A DNA stretch of 60,000 nucleotides from Adiantum capillus-veneris (GCA_014529385.2 CM043944.1:62772248-62832247), one strand, 5' to 3'; numbered from the stretch's first letter, positions 43,764 to 55,885 are shown. The notes: generated by a model from the letters alone, not told the origin. Translations and numbers: made by a program.

Positions 43764-43780
43764 ATTGGTATCAAAGCAGG
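43764..43780 (+). other. Primer-binding site of inner copia (Met tRNA type)
   Basis: ATTGGTATCAAAGCAGG differs by one base from the classic copia site TGGTATCAGAGC, complementary to the initiator-Met tRNA 3' end. Confidence 0.85.
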
Positions 43781-44241
43781 TTGCATCCTATCGGGCTTAG
43801 TCGCCAGCTGCTCCAGCCCATGCCTGCTCACTTTCTCTGATTTCAGTGAGCTTTGGCAAGCGTGCTCAAATTTTTGATTCGAGACCATTTCGGCCTCCGT
43901 TTCCACTACAAGCAGTACTACACAAGCTATTTCGTTTTTTTGTGCAGAATTTTTATCAGTGCCGTTTTTTGCATAACAGATGCCTCATAGTCTTCTAAGG
44001 CTTGTGCTATATAGCACATGTTGCTCCCTCTCCATTTCTCCTATTTTCGGGTAGTTTTCACATCAGGTGCAGCATTTACCATGGCTGACAACAACACAGA
44101 TGTGTTCAAGATGTTTGCTCTGCTGAGGATAGGTTGGATGGGGATAACTACCCTATGTGGGCTTATATGATGCAACATGTTCTTGTGTTAAAGAGTGTCT
44201 GGAACATTGTGCAGTGCATTGATGTACGTCCTGGTTCTGAG

Positions 44242-44284
44242 CATTAGGAAAAATATGAACCCTCTAGGGGCCCTTTGGGATTAA
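44242..44284 (+). repeat. Left terminal inverted repeat of C2
   Basis: CATTAGGAAAAATATGAAC, then GGGGCCCTTTGGGATTAAGG; pairs with the right end at 49634-49676. Confidence 0.9.
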
Positions 44285-44424
44285 GGTTAATTAGAGGTCA
44301 GCCAATAGGAAGAGGATGGTGGACACACTCTATACCCTCAAAAAAGTAGGGGGACAAGGTAGCCTTACACCTCTTAATTGTCTCTTACCTAGTGAGAAGG
44401 TAAGGGAGGTGGCTAGGGGAAAGA

Positions 44425-44443
44425 GGGGGGGGGGGGGGGGGGG
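44425..44443 (+). repeat. G tract of C2
   Basis: 19 consecutive G, about 183 bases from the left end; in C1 the 38-G run starts 171 bases from its left end. Confidence 0.95.
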
Positions 44444-44914
44444 ACCACTTTAACCTCTTTTCCCCCACTTTTTGGCCCGGATTTAAAAATACACTAAAAA
44501 TTTTAAATTTTCAAAAAAAATCAAATTTCAAGTTTTCCCTCCTTAAAAGGTCCCCAAACCTATTTCATGGTCAAAAAAGTATTTTTGACCTTCAAAAGTT
44601 AAAAACGTGCACTAAAAAATCCAAAAAATTGATTTAAAAAAAAAACAAATCAAAACATCATTTTCACCCTCCAAAGTCTTTCCAAACCTATTCTATAGCT
44701 AAAAAGTGTTTTTCTCTCTCTACAAACCTTTTTCCAAGCTCTCCATTGCTGCAACAACCACATGCACCCCCTATAGTCCATCATTATCTCTCTGCTAGCT
44801 TTCTCCCACCTCCATTGTAGCACCAAGCAAGCTCCTCCTCCATCTCTTCCCCTTACCCACCACATAGTTTCACACCAAGCTAGCTCCTCTCCCTTCTCTC
44901 ATCTCCATTACAAC

Positions 44915-45261
44915 ATGAAACAAGATTCTACTCCTTCTACTTTTATTCACTCACACTACATGGAAACCTCTACTCCCGAAGGTGGAAAAAGTATGAGCTC
45001 ACATGAGTTGCATACCACAACAATAGGAGGTGTGAATATCGCGTGGGCATTGCAAGGGTTCATCTCCAACATAAAGATAGAATGGTAAGAAAACTAACAT
45101 TGTAGCTTACATTCAGAGCTTAACATCATCTCCATCTTTAAGTTTATCATGCTAGAGAGAATTAACCTCTTTATGGATTTCAGTGTTTAGGCTTCACACC
45201 TCATAACACTGGGTGGTTCTATTTTGTTGATGACTTTGGTGCGCCATCTATAGTTGTGTAG
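44915..45261 (+). pseudogene. Possible plus-strand gene remnant in C2
   Basis: ATG 44915 opens 57 codons (MKQDSTPSTFIHSHYME...), ending at a possible donor GTAAGA (45088). A possible exon from 45184, after TTTCAG, reads CLGFTPHNTGWFYFVDDFG to a TAG at 45259. The phases do not join exactly. Position matches gene 1 of C1, but I see no clear protein similarity. Confidence 0.25.
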
Positions 45262-46483
45262 CATGTGATTTGAGTCTCACAATGTAAGTAAGTTGTGTTA
45301 TCTATGGAGAGTCGTCAAAGATTTTTCTTGTAATTTATTCTTCGTATAATTGTCATTAGATAATTGGAATGATATCATTTTGTACTTTATAACTTTGTGC
45401 TCACATAATCTTTTGTTTACTTACAGATTCAACTTGTTTTAAGAGGACATGAGCAAGCAACCATGTCTAGAGATGGAAATCACTCTATTTTTGTTCCTTG
45501 AGGAACCTTTCACTACCATGTTAAAAGATTTTGATAAGAATAGTAGGTGTTTTTTAGAATCTTGAACCAATAGGGACTCTCTAGGAGCTCTCATAGAAGC
45601 CATCCATATAGTACTACTATCTTCCCTAGTGTCATAGACACACAAATACTCAAGTGTATATGAATCTCTAGATGAGGAAGACAAATACTTGTAAGATAAG
45701 CCTAACAGCAACAACATTGTCTCCATTTGTAATTATTTTTCATGAGGCTGGATTCCTCTATAAATGCAATATAAATATGTTTTTTTGTTAAATGGTGTCG
45801 CATTGAGTGAGAGTATTTAATTTAGATCACCGAAGTTTCATACAAATCTGAGAAATATGGTTTACTTTTATGGATATTTTGATTTGCCTGTACGATGATT
45901 CAAGTCGCAAGTCTTAATCACTCCACCTTGAAGAAATTCAAGCAATATTTTGATTTCAGTTTAATCATTAATGGTTATTCTTATTAAAGTGGATCATAAA
46001 CTTTGTCAAGATGTCCTCATTTGGGGATGTTGAATATATATCATTAGCAATGTTTCACAAGAACACTAGGTGGACACAAGGAAGTAAAAATTGGCTCCTT
46101 GTTTGGTCAATTTCTAGTGTTTAATGTTTAGTGCACAGGATTTGTGAGGCCGTTGACATGGGGAGTTCACTAAAGTATATGTAACATAGCACATGTGTTC
46201 AACAGAAGGGATTTTATATTCTTGTAAAGTTGCAGAAACATGTGTAGATAAGGCCTATAAGGGGTACTTTTAATCCATTCTAGTGAACGCACGTGATATA
46301 GGAAAATTTTACATAGTGAATGCTCCGGACCTTTGAACACAAAGAAAGGGGGGGGAGAGGGGAGAGCTCTAATTACATCTGAGTGAAAAGAAGTGGAATT
46401 TGTAATGTCATGTTGCATAAAGATTTTCTTTCACTTAATCTAAAAAAAATTTGGTATCCTGGGGTGCAGACAAGGTCATATAA

Positions 46484-46578
46484 TGCAAAAAAAGGGGTGG
46501 CCACAAGCGCGCGTAGTGAGCCATCCAAAACTGTTGGATGGGCCATATGTAGGCCCTTGTGGCCACCCTTTTTTTGCA
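46484..46578. repeat. C2 hairpin 1
   Basis: Imperfect inverted repeat, arms about 45 bases, small loop; arms start TGCAAAAAAAGGGGTGGCCA. The left arm has CACAAGCGCGCG, a changed form of the core motif. Confidence 0.92.
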
Positions 46579-46805
46579 TAATTAGGCTATTGCTGCACTC
46601 CAGAACCCTGGAAAAGATGAGATGAACCTAAAATTGAACTTTTCAAGCACATTATGCCTTCCTTCAACTCAACTTACTAGTTCCCTGCACCAAAAGGGCA
46701 AATCACATTGGACAGTATAAAAATCTAGTCTCATGCTGCATAAACATCTGGTTTCATCAAATATTAACATTCTTGCTATTATAAGGGGCAGACAAGGCCA
46801 TATAA

Positions 46806-46902
46806 TGCAAAAAAAAGGGTGGCCACAAGGACGCGCAGGTGAGCCATCCAAAACTATTGGATGGGCCATCTGCGCGCCCTTGTGGCCACCCTTTTTTTTG
46901 CA
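46806..46902. repeat. C2 hairpin 2
   Basis: Arms of about 46 bases with GCGCGCCCTTGTGGCC on the right side. It lies 322 bases after hairpin 1, and the sequence between them is repeated between hairpins 2 and 3. Confidence 0.93.
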
Positions 46903-47091
46903 TAATTAGGCTATTGTTGCACTCCAGGACCTTGGAAAAGGTGAGATGAATGTAAAATTTAACTTTTCAAGCACATTATGCCTTCCTTCAACTCAACTTA
47001 CTAGTTCCCTGCACCAAAAGGCCAAATCACATTGGACAATATAAAAATCTAGTCTCATGCTACATAAACATCTGGTTTCATCACCTATTAT

Positions 47092-47265
47092 CATTTTTGC
47101 TATCCTAACGGGCAAACAAAGCTAGAAAATGCAAAAAAAAAGGGTGGCCACAAGGGCGCGCAGATGAGCCATCCAAAACTACTGGATGGGCCATCTGCGC
47201 ACCCTTGTGGCCACCCTTTTTTTTGCATTTTCTAGCTTTGTTTGCCCCTTAGGATGGCAAAAATG
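47092..47265. repeat. C2 hairpin 3 (longest)
   Basis: Near-perfect inverted repeat with arms of about 80 bases and a very small loop centred near 47179. The arm carries the exact GCCACAAGGGCGCGCA core shared with C1. Confidence 0.95.
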
Positions 47266-47374
47266 TTAATATTTGATTTAAATTTAACTCTTCATGGCCA
47301 AAACCACTTAACTTAAAACACATGGATAAACCGAAAAGCCAAATCACTATGGAGACAGTAGACACAACTCTTAA

Positions 47375-47503
47375 TCATTTTGTCATTGCAAAGTCATCTG
47401 AAATGATGTGAGCCTCTACAACTTCTTGAGTAGCCTCCAACGCTATTGCTTGCATTTTATACTGATTTCCATAGCCTTCTTGAACTTTTCGGTTGTTTTC
47501 AAC
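47375..47503 (-). pseudogene. H3-like histone-fold remnant in C2
   Basis: A minus-strand frame reads RKVQEGYGNQYKMQAIALE, then ATQEVVEAHI, and ends at TGA 47377-47375. Aligned without gaps to the C1 H3-like segment [19 protein letters not shown], then [10 protein letters not shown], 11 of 29 residues are identical and several others are similar. Strand and place, just right of the hairpins, match the C1 gene. Upstream sequence is frameshifted. The match is short, so this is a proposal. Confidence 0.45.
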
Positions 47504-48689
47504 AACTTCTAGATTTCAATCGGCTCCGAATCTGTTTGGGCTTGTCTCACATGAATTTGTTCATCTCATCGCATTCTTCGACCATCATGTGATGAGAAAA
47601 AATCATATCTTGCTCACATTCTCCAAAAATCAATGTGCAAGTTGACAATTTATTTAAAAATGATGTAAAACATACATTTTTTACTTTTTTCTTAATCTAC
47701 GGGCTCCAACGAGCATTAAAACCATGGAATCTGAAAATACTCAAAGAACCATTGTTTTTTATTGTGTTAAGGACTGTATTTCCCACATACAAAACTTTCC
47801 CAAAATCTCGCCCTAACACCTTCAAAAGTGGCTTCCAAGGAGTGTACTCGGTCAAAATTTGAAACTAAAGAAAAACAATCAGAATGAACTCCTAGACTGT
47901 GTATAAACTTTAGAATAACCAAAATTTCCTTCAAAAAAAAGTTATGCTAAAAATTTGAAAATAGCCCCCCATTGGACTCCCCACAACGATAGAAGTCAAA
48001 GGGTTCAAGGAGAGGTATGGTGTCACAAGTGCATGGTGGGAATCTCATCGAGGTTTATTCCGTCAAGATCTCTTGTACTTTATCATGTCTTCTCATGTAC
48101 AATCTTACAAAAAAAAAATGATACTTTCAATGACTACAAATCTTATTTAACTTATCAAACAATCTAAAATATGGTAGACCAAGAGTGCTCTTACACATCA
48201 ACAAACAAAAAAGTCCAAACTTCTTCTCATTAACTTTGATAAACATATATTCGTGAACAGCTTCCAAGGGGTAGTGCAGTCATAGTTCTTACATCCATTC
48301 CATGACATGGTATGCTCATGGGGTGACCTATCATATAAAAATATCTCTGGTGGGGGTGCCCTCATGTTAGGAAAGGGTGTGTTGCTGATGAAAAGTTTTT
48401 GTATTGTCCTACTAGGGATCTCTCCATGTTAGCATAGTGATTTTTGGTGTAGTGGGAGCCACATTGCTTGAGGAGAGCTTTGTGCCACCGTAAAAGCTTC
48501 ATGTTATGCTAGTTCCTTGAGCCATTCTTGCATTAGGATGAGATTACCCACCTCTAATAAGGATGGATTTGAAGCACCTACCTACAAGATGTAACAAAGA
48601 AGACTGTTTTAGAGGAAAAGTGGTGACACTTGACCTCTCTAACCTGCACCCACTGTTTCTTGTAATGCCACTGTTTTGAGCTGAAGAGC

Positions 48690-48959
48690 TTAACATTCGT
48701 GCATCCACGAATGCAAAGAAGCACCTGCACCCATACACAACCAATTGCAATAGCTTAACAAGCCTACTTCTCCCCTCCCAAGATATTGAAGAACCATACA
48801 CATTCGTCTCACCGACAGTATGACGATCTTGGGATGACCTCTGCTCACCCTCACGTGCGGCCTTCGGTACAAACACCGCGGACAAGCAATATGTACACTT
48901 TTGTTGTGCGGAGTACATGGTGGTGGAGGGATACGATTTGTGATATCCGTGATCACCAT
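48690..48959 (-). pseudogene. Possible start of the transposase remnant in C2
   Basis: ATG at 48959 (minus strand, context ACCATGG) begins MVITDITNRIPPPP, recalling the C1 transposase start MPLDDVTNVPASSS (shared M, D, T-N). Place and strand match: 717 bases from the right end, against 585 in C1. The rest is not recognisable. Confidence 0.25.
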
Positions 48960-48998
48960 GGTAGTTGTTGCGTGAGGAAGCAAAAATGAAAAGAAAGA

Positions 48999-49001
48999 GG
49001 G

Positions 49002-49058
<57 letters not shown>
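48999..49058 (+). repeat. GA microsatellite and purine-rich region in C2
   Basis: About 30 GA units, followed to about 49260 by a purine-rich, internally duplicated tract (the unit GGAACATGGGAGGAGAGAAG occurs near 49059 and 49144). Long frames here are low-complexity artefacts. Confidence 0.93.
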
Positions 49059-49061
<3 letters not shown>

Positions 49062-49633
49062 CATGGGAGGAGAGAAGGGGGCAGAGGGGGAGAGGGAGAG
49101 AGAGGGGAGGAGGAGGAGAGAAGGGGGTAGGGAGGGAGAGGAGAGGAACATGGGAGGAGAGAAGGGGGCAGAGGGGGGAGAGGGAGAGAGAGGGGAGGAG
49201 GAGGAGAGAAGGGGGTAGGGAGGGAGAGGAGAGGGAGAGAGGAGGAAGAAGGAGGAGAGAACAAAGGTTTTTTTTTGGGGGGGATTTTTTTTTTGAAAAA
49301 GTGGACTTTTAGTGTTTGTAGGTTTAAAAAAATGTCAAAAAATGATTTTTTGATGTGTATATATGTTGGGAGGGAATTTTAAGTCAAAATAAGTAAAAAT
49401 AACTTTTTTGAAAAAAAATCAAATTTTGGCTCTTAGTGACCCACGTTTTTGCTATGTGGCCACACCCCTTTACTCCCTTCACTTTCCAAAAGCTAGAGAG
49501 AGAAAGTGACATCTTAGGTTCACATCCTACATGTGTCTAAAAAAAGGCTAGAAAAGTCTACTCAAAACTAGCTTCTTGAATGCCCTTGTCCCCTTAACCC
49601 TACACAACATTAGCCTTAATCCCTAAAAATTAG

Positions 49634-49676
49634 GATTCCTTACAAGGCCCATGCAAGGTTCATATTTCTCCTAATG
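49634..49676 (-). repeat. Right terminal inverted repeat of C2
   Basis: Reverse strand CATTAGGAGAAATATGAAC, then TGGGCCTTGTAAGGAATCC, nearly the same as the C1 right end. Confidence 0.9.
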
Positions 49677-50405
49677 GGATGCAGGCGATATTGAGGATGT
49701 TGCAGGTCTTGCTGCAAGGATTGCTGCTATTAGAGTTGTTTTGCCTATGGCAAAACAAGCTCGTTGGGATGTAAAGGATGCTCAAGCTCATGCATTGATT
49801 GCATTTTTTGTGATACGCACCATTGTTTCTCACATCCGCTTAGCAAAATCTGTGAAACAGGCTTGGGATATTTTGGCTAGTCTTTATGCAAGTCGCAATG
49901 AGGCTAAAATTGCTTTGCTACGTAAAGAGCTGGAGTCGAAGATTATGCATGAGGAAAATGATATGGACACTTTCCTTTCTAGTGTGAAGGATATCAATGA
50001 GCAGCTTATTTCTGCAGGTAAAGTCATTTCAAACAAATCCCTTGTGCAGATTGTTCTTGATGCCTTACCAAATTCTTACTAGACTTTTGCTAGTACTTGG
50101 AGACTTATGACCAAAGGAAATCCAGAAGTTGTCAATTTTGATGCATTATGCACATTGCTGTTGCAAGAGTCACTTTCCAGGAAAAACAGGACTAGACAGC
50201 GTGCAGTTGAACAGGCTTTTATTGCTTCTCAAAGAAGGGTGGTAATAGCAATGCAACCACTTCTTATGGTTCTTCTACGAGTGGCAAAACCTCTGTTCCC
50301 AATGCTTTTGCTGGTAGCACTTTGTCTGGCAATTCTGGTGATAAGGGCAAAAAGAAGATGCGTTGCCATTATTGTGAATCTAATGATCACTTGATCAAGT
50401 CGTGT

Positions 50406-52114
50406 CCTACAAGTCGTTTCCTAAGTTGAAGGCCAAAGAGGCTAAGAAGAAAGAGGGTGGTTCCACTGCAAATGCTGGTTCCACTACAAATGCAGCCATT
50501 GTTGAGTCTTCTGTGAAAGGAGACTGTGTTGCCGATGTTTATGCAGAATGGGCTTTTAGTGCAGAGTTCACTTACAATCCTTCTGTCCATGATGCATGCT
50601 TGTCAGTTGCTGTAGATTCACATGTGTGGTATTTCGATAGTGGTGCTACAAAGCACATTACCTCACATCGTGAATTGTTTACCTATCTCGAGTCTGTCCC
50701 TCATGGGAATTCAGTCACTTGTGCCAAGAATGCCTCTTATCCGGTTCAGGGAGTTGGAAAGATTGTGCTTACTGCTGCAAATGGGAGTTCCTTCACACTT
50801 GATGCACTTTATGTACCTGGGATCAAGAAGAATCTCTTGTCTATATCCGCACTTGCTAGACTTGGACTTGTAGTCAAATTTGTGGATGACAGATGTACAA
50901 TTCATGATCTCAGTTTTGGTGAGAAAATTGTTGCATCTGGTCTTTTGTGCCGTGGGCTGTATAAGCTAACTTTGTATGACAAGTGTGGACGAAATTTTGC
51001 AAATGTTGTTGCAGATTCAAGGGCTATTTCAGATGCAAAACTTTTGCATGCACGTTCTGGTCATTTGAATTTTGCCAGTTTGTTGCGTTTGCATAAATCT
51101 GATATGGTTGCTTCTTTGCCGCCTCTTGAAGCACCTGTCAAACATGTTTGTGAAGGCTGTATTTTGGGTAAGATGTAGCGTTCTAAGTTTCCAAAGGATG
51201 GTTCAGTTCGGACCACATGCAGGTTGCAGCTTGTGCATAGTGATGTTTGTGGGCCCATGCAAACTCCGTCCTTGGGCAATTACCCTTACTTTGTGACTTT
51301 CATTGATGATTACTCCAGGCATGCATGGGTATTTCTCCTTAAAGCGAAGTCCAAAGTTTTTATGTGCTTCAAACAATTTCTGGCTATGGCTGAAAATGTC
51401 TCAAAATGTACTATGGGAACCCTCCGCTCCGATCGAGGGGGGGAGTATATGTCTCATGAATTCAATGCATTTCTGGCTAGTTGTGGGATAAAACACCAAT
51501 GTACAGTGCCTTATACACCTCAGCAAAATGGTGTTGTTGAGAGGAAAAACGGGTCACTGACGGAAATGGCACGATGTATGGTCAAAAGTCAAGCTTTGCC
51601 ACATTCTTTTTGGCTTGAGGCCATCATGTGTTCCACTTATGTACTTAACAGGTGTCCTACAAAATCTTTGCAGTCTATTACTCCATACGAAGCATGGAAT
51701 GATAGAAAGCCTTTTATTGAGCACATGCGTGTTTTTGGCTGTTTGGCATATGCTTTAGTGCCACAAACACAACGCAAAAAATTGGATGATAAGGCTGTCA
51801 AATGTATTTTTGTTGGTTATAGTGCTGAAAGCAAAGGTTACAGGTTATATCATCCGCAAACAAAGCGTATTCTGGTTTCACGGGATGTAGTGTTTGTGGA
51901 AGACTCTGTTGAGCCCTTGCTATCATGTACTAGAGAGTGTAATGTAAGCTCACACGACATGTATGACACTTTGTTGCCTCTTTTTAGTGGTGGAAATACG
52001 AATATAATTTCTAATGAGGAAAATGTACAGCTTATGGGGGTTTTTGAAAATTTTATAGATCAACCTATTACTGATGCAGATGTACTTGATGAGGAAAGGG
52101 CTGAAAATGAGTAG
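50406..52114 (+). pseudogene. pol: Protease and integrase of inner copia
   Basis: Protease HVWYFDSGATKHITSH (about 50620). Integrase H2C2 module (H partly lost: LLHARSGHLNF; CEGCILGKM), TAG at 51176, then the catalytic core with D (HSDVCGPM), D (RSDRGGEY) and E (NGVVERKN). The core ends CIFVGYSAESKGYRLYHP. Better preserved than the outer copy. TAG at about 52112 separates it from the RT segment. Confidence 0.9.
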
Positions 52115-53792
52115 GCTAGAGGTATGCCAAAATGGTTGGTGCACACTTTGCGTGACAGTAAATTCGATGCACCTTTGTCTAGTCGAACTCGTTCATGCTC
52201 TCACCATGCATCTTATGTATCAAATTGTTATGCTTTGGCTGTGTCTAGCTTACATGATGTTGAGGAGCCTCTGTCTTTTGATGAAGCATAGAATTTAGAA
52301 AATTGGAAGGCTGCCATGCAATCAGAATATGATGCACTTATAGAGAATGACACATGGACTTTATGTGATTTGCCTTCTGGCAGAAAGGCCATTGGTACGA
52401 AGTGGGTCTACAGGTTGAAACACAAGCCGGATGGTGAGATCGATCGCCATAAGGCTCGACTTGTTGCAAAGGGTTATACACAACAAAAAGGCATAGATTA
52501 TGAAGAGACTTTTGCTCCCACTTGTTGATGACTACTGTGCGTTTTCTATGTGCATTGGCAGCTTAGTTTGGTTGGGATGTACATCAATCAGACATTGTTA
52601 CTGCTTTCTTGAATGGTGACATGTTTGAGGAAGTTTATGTAACGCAGCCTCGCGGTTTTGTCATAAAAGGACAAGAGGACAAAGTGTGTAGATGTAAGAA
52701 GGCTTTGTATGGGTTGAAGCAATCTCCTCATGCTTGGTATGAGAAGACTGACACTCATTTGGTCAAACGAGGCTTTCGCAACAGTCCAACAGAAAGCACA
52801 TTGTATGGAAAGCGTGAGGGCGATGTACTTATCATTGTTGTAGTTTATGTGGATGATTCGCTGCTCACTAGTCCCAATGAGGCACATATTTCTGAATTGA
52901 AGGCTGATTTGAATGTTAATTTCAAGATGAAATATTTGGGACTGTTGCATCATTACTTGGGTGTACAGTTTAAGCAGTGTGATGGTGGTATTGCCTTGTG
53001 TCAGAAAAGTTACATAGAGACATTGCTATGTAAATTTGGACTTGAGGATTGCAAACCTATTGCCACTCCCATGGAAACAGGTTTGAAGTTGAGTCTACAT
53101 GATGCTGGTGATCGTGCTGATGTCACTCTTTACCAAACTGTTGTTGGCTACCTCATTTATGTATGCAACACGAGGCCATATATTCAGTTTGCAGTCTCAC
53201 AGGTGAGCAGATTTATGCATAGCCCAGGCTCTAAGCATTGGCAGGGTGTCAAGAGGATTTTCCACTACCTTTGTGGCACGTTACATCTTGGCTTGTTTTA
53301 TCCCAAGGGGGGATCATTGCCGCCAAACTTACATGCTTTTTCGGACTCAGATTGGGCTGGTTGTTTTGACACACGAGTGTCCACTAGTGGTTTTTGTTTC
53401 ATGCTTGGAAGTTCATGTATGTCAAAGTTGAGCAATAAGCAACCTACTATGGCCACTTTGACTTGTGAGGCTGAGTACAGGGCAGTCTTCACAGCTACGT
53501 TTGAGTGTGTATGTCTCAGACGCCTTATGACTGATTTGGGTGTTGAACAGGACACTGCCAACACTATCTACATTGACAGTCAGAGCGCATTGGCAGTTGT
53601 GAGGAGCCCAGTTTTTCATGCTCGCACAAAGCACATTGAGGTGCATTACTAGTATATCAGGGAGAGGCTCTTAGCAGGAGAGATCAGCTTGGCTTATGTG
53701 CCAACACAGGACAACCTTGTAGATCTTTTCACAAAGGCATTGTCTCATGAGAAGCTTGAAGCTTTCCGCAAAGCTTTGGGCTTACTCCCCTT
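52115..53792 (+). pseudogene. pol: RT and RNase H of inner copia
   Basis: RT starts with the [22 protein letters not shown] segment in pieces, [18 protein letters not shown], and after a frame break near 52525, DIVTAFLNGDMFEEVYV. Metal site YVDD (VVYVDDSLL, about 52845). RNase H: AFSDSDWAGC, CEAEYRAVF, YIDSQSALAV and KHIEVHY, then a TAG at about 53650 where most copies have His, and continuation to LGLLPFVG and TGA near 53800. Decayed by at least three stops and one indel. Confidence 0.88.
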
Positions 53793-53879
53793 TGTGGGCT
53801 GATCATGTCCTCAGGGCATGGCACTTCCCTTTACTCATGTGTGCCAACTTTCATTCACCGCATCACTCCGAGGGGGATT

Positions 53880-54105
53880 TGTTACCATATACATGTGGTA
53901 GTAATGTGTGTGAACACACTAGGACCGCCAGGGCATTTTTTCCCTCTTTAGGAAGTTTTTTCATCGAGCATTGTATATACGCCCATCACTATAGGGCTAT
54001 CTATCTTTCTATTGCATACTAAGAAACACACTCTCTATCGTGTGCCTTGAGCTTCCTTCATCTTCTCCAAGCTGTGTGCATTTCTCTGCCACCTTATATC
54101 CAACA
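53880..54105 (+). repeat. 3' LTR of inner copia
   Basis: 226 bases, TGTTACCATA ... ATCCAACA, preceded by the polypurine tract GAGGGGGA (53870-53877). Confidence 0.93.
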
Positions 54106-55806
54106 AAAGTGAGTAGGCTAGAGGTATGCCAAAATGGCTGGTGCATACATTGCGTGACAATAAATTGGATGCACCTTTGTCTAGTCGAATTCGTTCAGGC
54201 TCTCACCATGCATCTTATGCATCGGATTGTTATGCTTTGGTTGTGTCTAGCTTACATGATGTTGAGGAACCTCTCTCTTTTGATGAAGCACGGAATTTAA
54301 AAAACTGGATGGTTGCCATGCAATTAAAATATGATGCACTTATAGAAAATGACACATGGACTTTATGTGATTTGCCTCCTGGCAAAAAGGCCATTGATAC
54401 GAAGTGGGTTTACAAGTTGAAATGCAAGCCGGATGGTGAGATGGATCGCCATAAGGCTCGACTTGTTGCAAAGGGTTATGCCAAAAAAAAAGGCATATAT
54501 TATGAAGAAACTTTGCTCCCACTTGTCGTATGACTACTGTTTATTTTCTATGTGCATTGGCAGCTCATGTTGATTATGATGTACATCAACCAAACATTGT
54601 TATTGAATTCTTGAATGGTGACATATTTGAGGAAGTCTATGTAATGCAGCCTTGTGGTTTTGTCAAGAAAGGACAAGAGGACAAAGTGTGCAGATGTAAG
54701 AAGTCTTTGCATGGGTTGAAGCAATCTCCTCGTGCTTGGTATGAGAAGACTGACACTCATTTGGTCAAACGAGGCTTTCGCAACAGTCCAATAGAAAGCA
54801 CATTGTATGGAAAGTGTGAGGGCGATGTACTTATCATTGTTGTAGTTTATGTGGATGATTCGATGATCACTAGTCCCAATGAGGCACATATTTCTGAATT
54901 GAAGGCTGATTTGAATGCTACTTTCAAGATGAAATATTTGGGACTGTTGCATCATTACTTGGGTGTACATTTTAAGCCGTGTGATGGTGGTATTGCCTTG
55001 TGATAGAAAAGTTACATAGATACATTGCTATGTAAATTTGGACTTGAGGTTTGCAAACCTATTGCCACTCCCATGGAAACAGGTTTGAATTTGAGTCTAC
55101 ATGATGCTGGTGATCCTGTTGATGTCACTCTTTACCAAACTGTTGTTGGCTGCCTCATTTATGTATGCAACATGAGGCCATATATTCAGTTTGCAGTCTC
55201 ACAGGTGAGCAGATTTATGCATAGCCCAGGGTCTAAGCATTGGGAGGCTGTCAAGAAGATTTTCTGCTACCTTTGTGGCACTTTACATCTTGGCTTGTTT
55301 TATCCCAAGGGGGGATCATTGCCGCCAGACTTACATGCTTTTTCGGACTCAGATTGGGCTGGTTGTTTTGACACGCGAGTGTCCACAAGTGGTTTTTGTT
55401 TCATGCTTGGCAGTTCATGTATGTCAAAGTTGAGCAAGAAGCAACCTACTGTGGCCACTTTGACTTGTGAGGCTGAGTACAACAGGGCAGTCTTCACAGC
55501 TACGGTTGAGTGTGTATGGCTCAGACGCCTTATGGCTAATTTGGGTGTTTGACTTGACACTACCGACACTATCTAAACTGACAGTGAGAGTGCATTGGCA
55601 GTTGCGAGGAACCCAGTTTTTCATGCCCGCACAAAGCACATTGAGGTGCATTACCACTATGTCAGGGAGAGGCTCTCAGTAGGAGAGACCAGCGTGGCTT
55701 ATGTGCCAACAGAGGACAACCTTGCAGATCTTTTCACAAAGGCATTGTCTTGTGAGAGATTTGAAGCTTTCTGCAAAGCTTTGGGCTTACTCCCCTTTGT
55801 GGACTG
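54106..55806 (+). pseudogene. pol: RT and RNase H of outer copia
   Basis: Resumes the outer element after the nested insertion. ARNLKNWMVAMQLKYDAL and WTLCDLPPGKKAIDTKWVYKLK, DIFEEVYVMQP, YVDD (VVYVDDSMI, about 54850), then RNase H (SDSDWAGC, CEAEYNRAVF with an extra codon, KHIEVHYHY). TAG/TGA stops occur near 54530, 55001 and 55550. The C-terminal part 55595-55806 (VRERLSVGETSVAYVPTEDNLADLFTKAL) is intact and has the His that the inner copy lost. Confidence 0.88.
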
Positions 55807-55885
55807 ATCATGTCCTTAGGGCATGATGGCACTTCCCTTTACACATGTGCCAGCTCTCGTTCACCGCATCACTCCACGGGGAATT

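Larger units (their letters stand above)
44242..49676. mobile_element. DNA transposon C2 (relative of C1)
   Basis: 5.4 kb with inverted ends CATTAGGAAAAATATGAAC (left) and, reversed, CATTAGGAGAAATATGAAC (right), matching C1. It shares with C1 a G run near the left end, GC-rich hairpins in the middle with the core GCCACAAGGGCGCGCA, an H3-like remnant on the minus strand right of the hairpins, and similar right-end sequence. Long coding frames are absent, so it is a degenerate or internally deleted copy. Flanking copia sequence is contiguous across it apart from one extra G; no clear target-site duplication. Confidence 0.88.
44081..50405 (+). pseudogene. gag: Gag of inner copia, split by transposon C2
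   Basis: Starts ATG 44081 (MADNNTDVFKMFA), with a two-base insertion shortly after that shifts the frame. Broken at 44241/49677 by C2 and resuming GDIEDVAGLAARIAAIRVV. ORF-like sequence continues to about 50082, with a TAG, then to the CCHC zinc knuckle CHYCESNDHLIKSC at 50364-50405. Unlike the outer copy, the region between capsid and knuckle is complete. Confidence 0.82.
43537..54105 (+). mobile_element. Inner Ty1/copia element nested in its sister
   Basis: Complete copia (LTRs 43537-43763 and 53880-54105) with gag, protease, integrase, RT and RNase H, interrupted in gag by DNA transposon C2. It sits inside the outer copia between integrase and RT: the outer sequence breaks off at ...GCTGAAAAT and resumes ...GTGAGTAGGCTAG, which are contiguous in the inner copy. 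By eye its LTRs differ at about 15 of 226 positions, so insertion is not recent. Confidence 0.9.

Noticed and set aside
46484-47265. Hairpin array as a CRISPR array
   Set aside because: Repeats are long inverted repeats about 320 bases apart with repeated, not unique, spacers, in plant nuclear transposon sequence.
47440-47520. An alternative frame in C2 (KLLKTTEKFKKA) as the first H3 helix
   Set aside because: It overlaps the same bases as the better gap-free match in another frame and is low-complexity, Lys-rich sequence.
48965-49312. Long Arg/Glu or Ser/Leu frames over the GA-rich tract
   Set aside because: Products of the microsatellite in both strands; no real coding signal.
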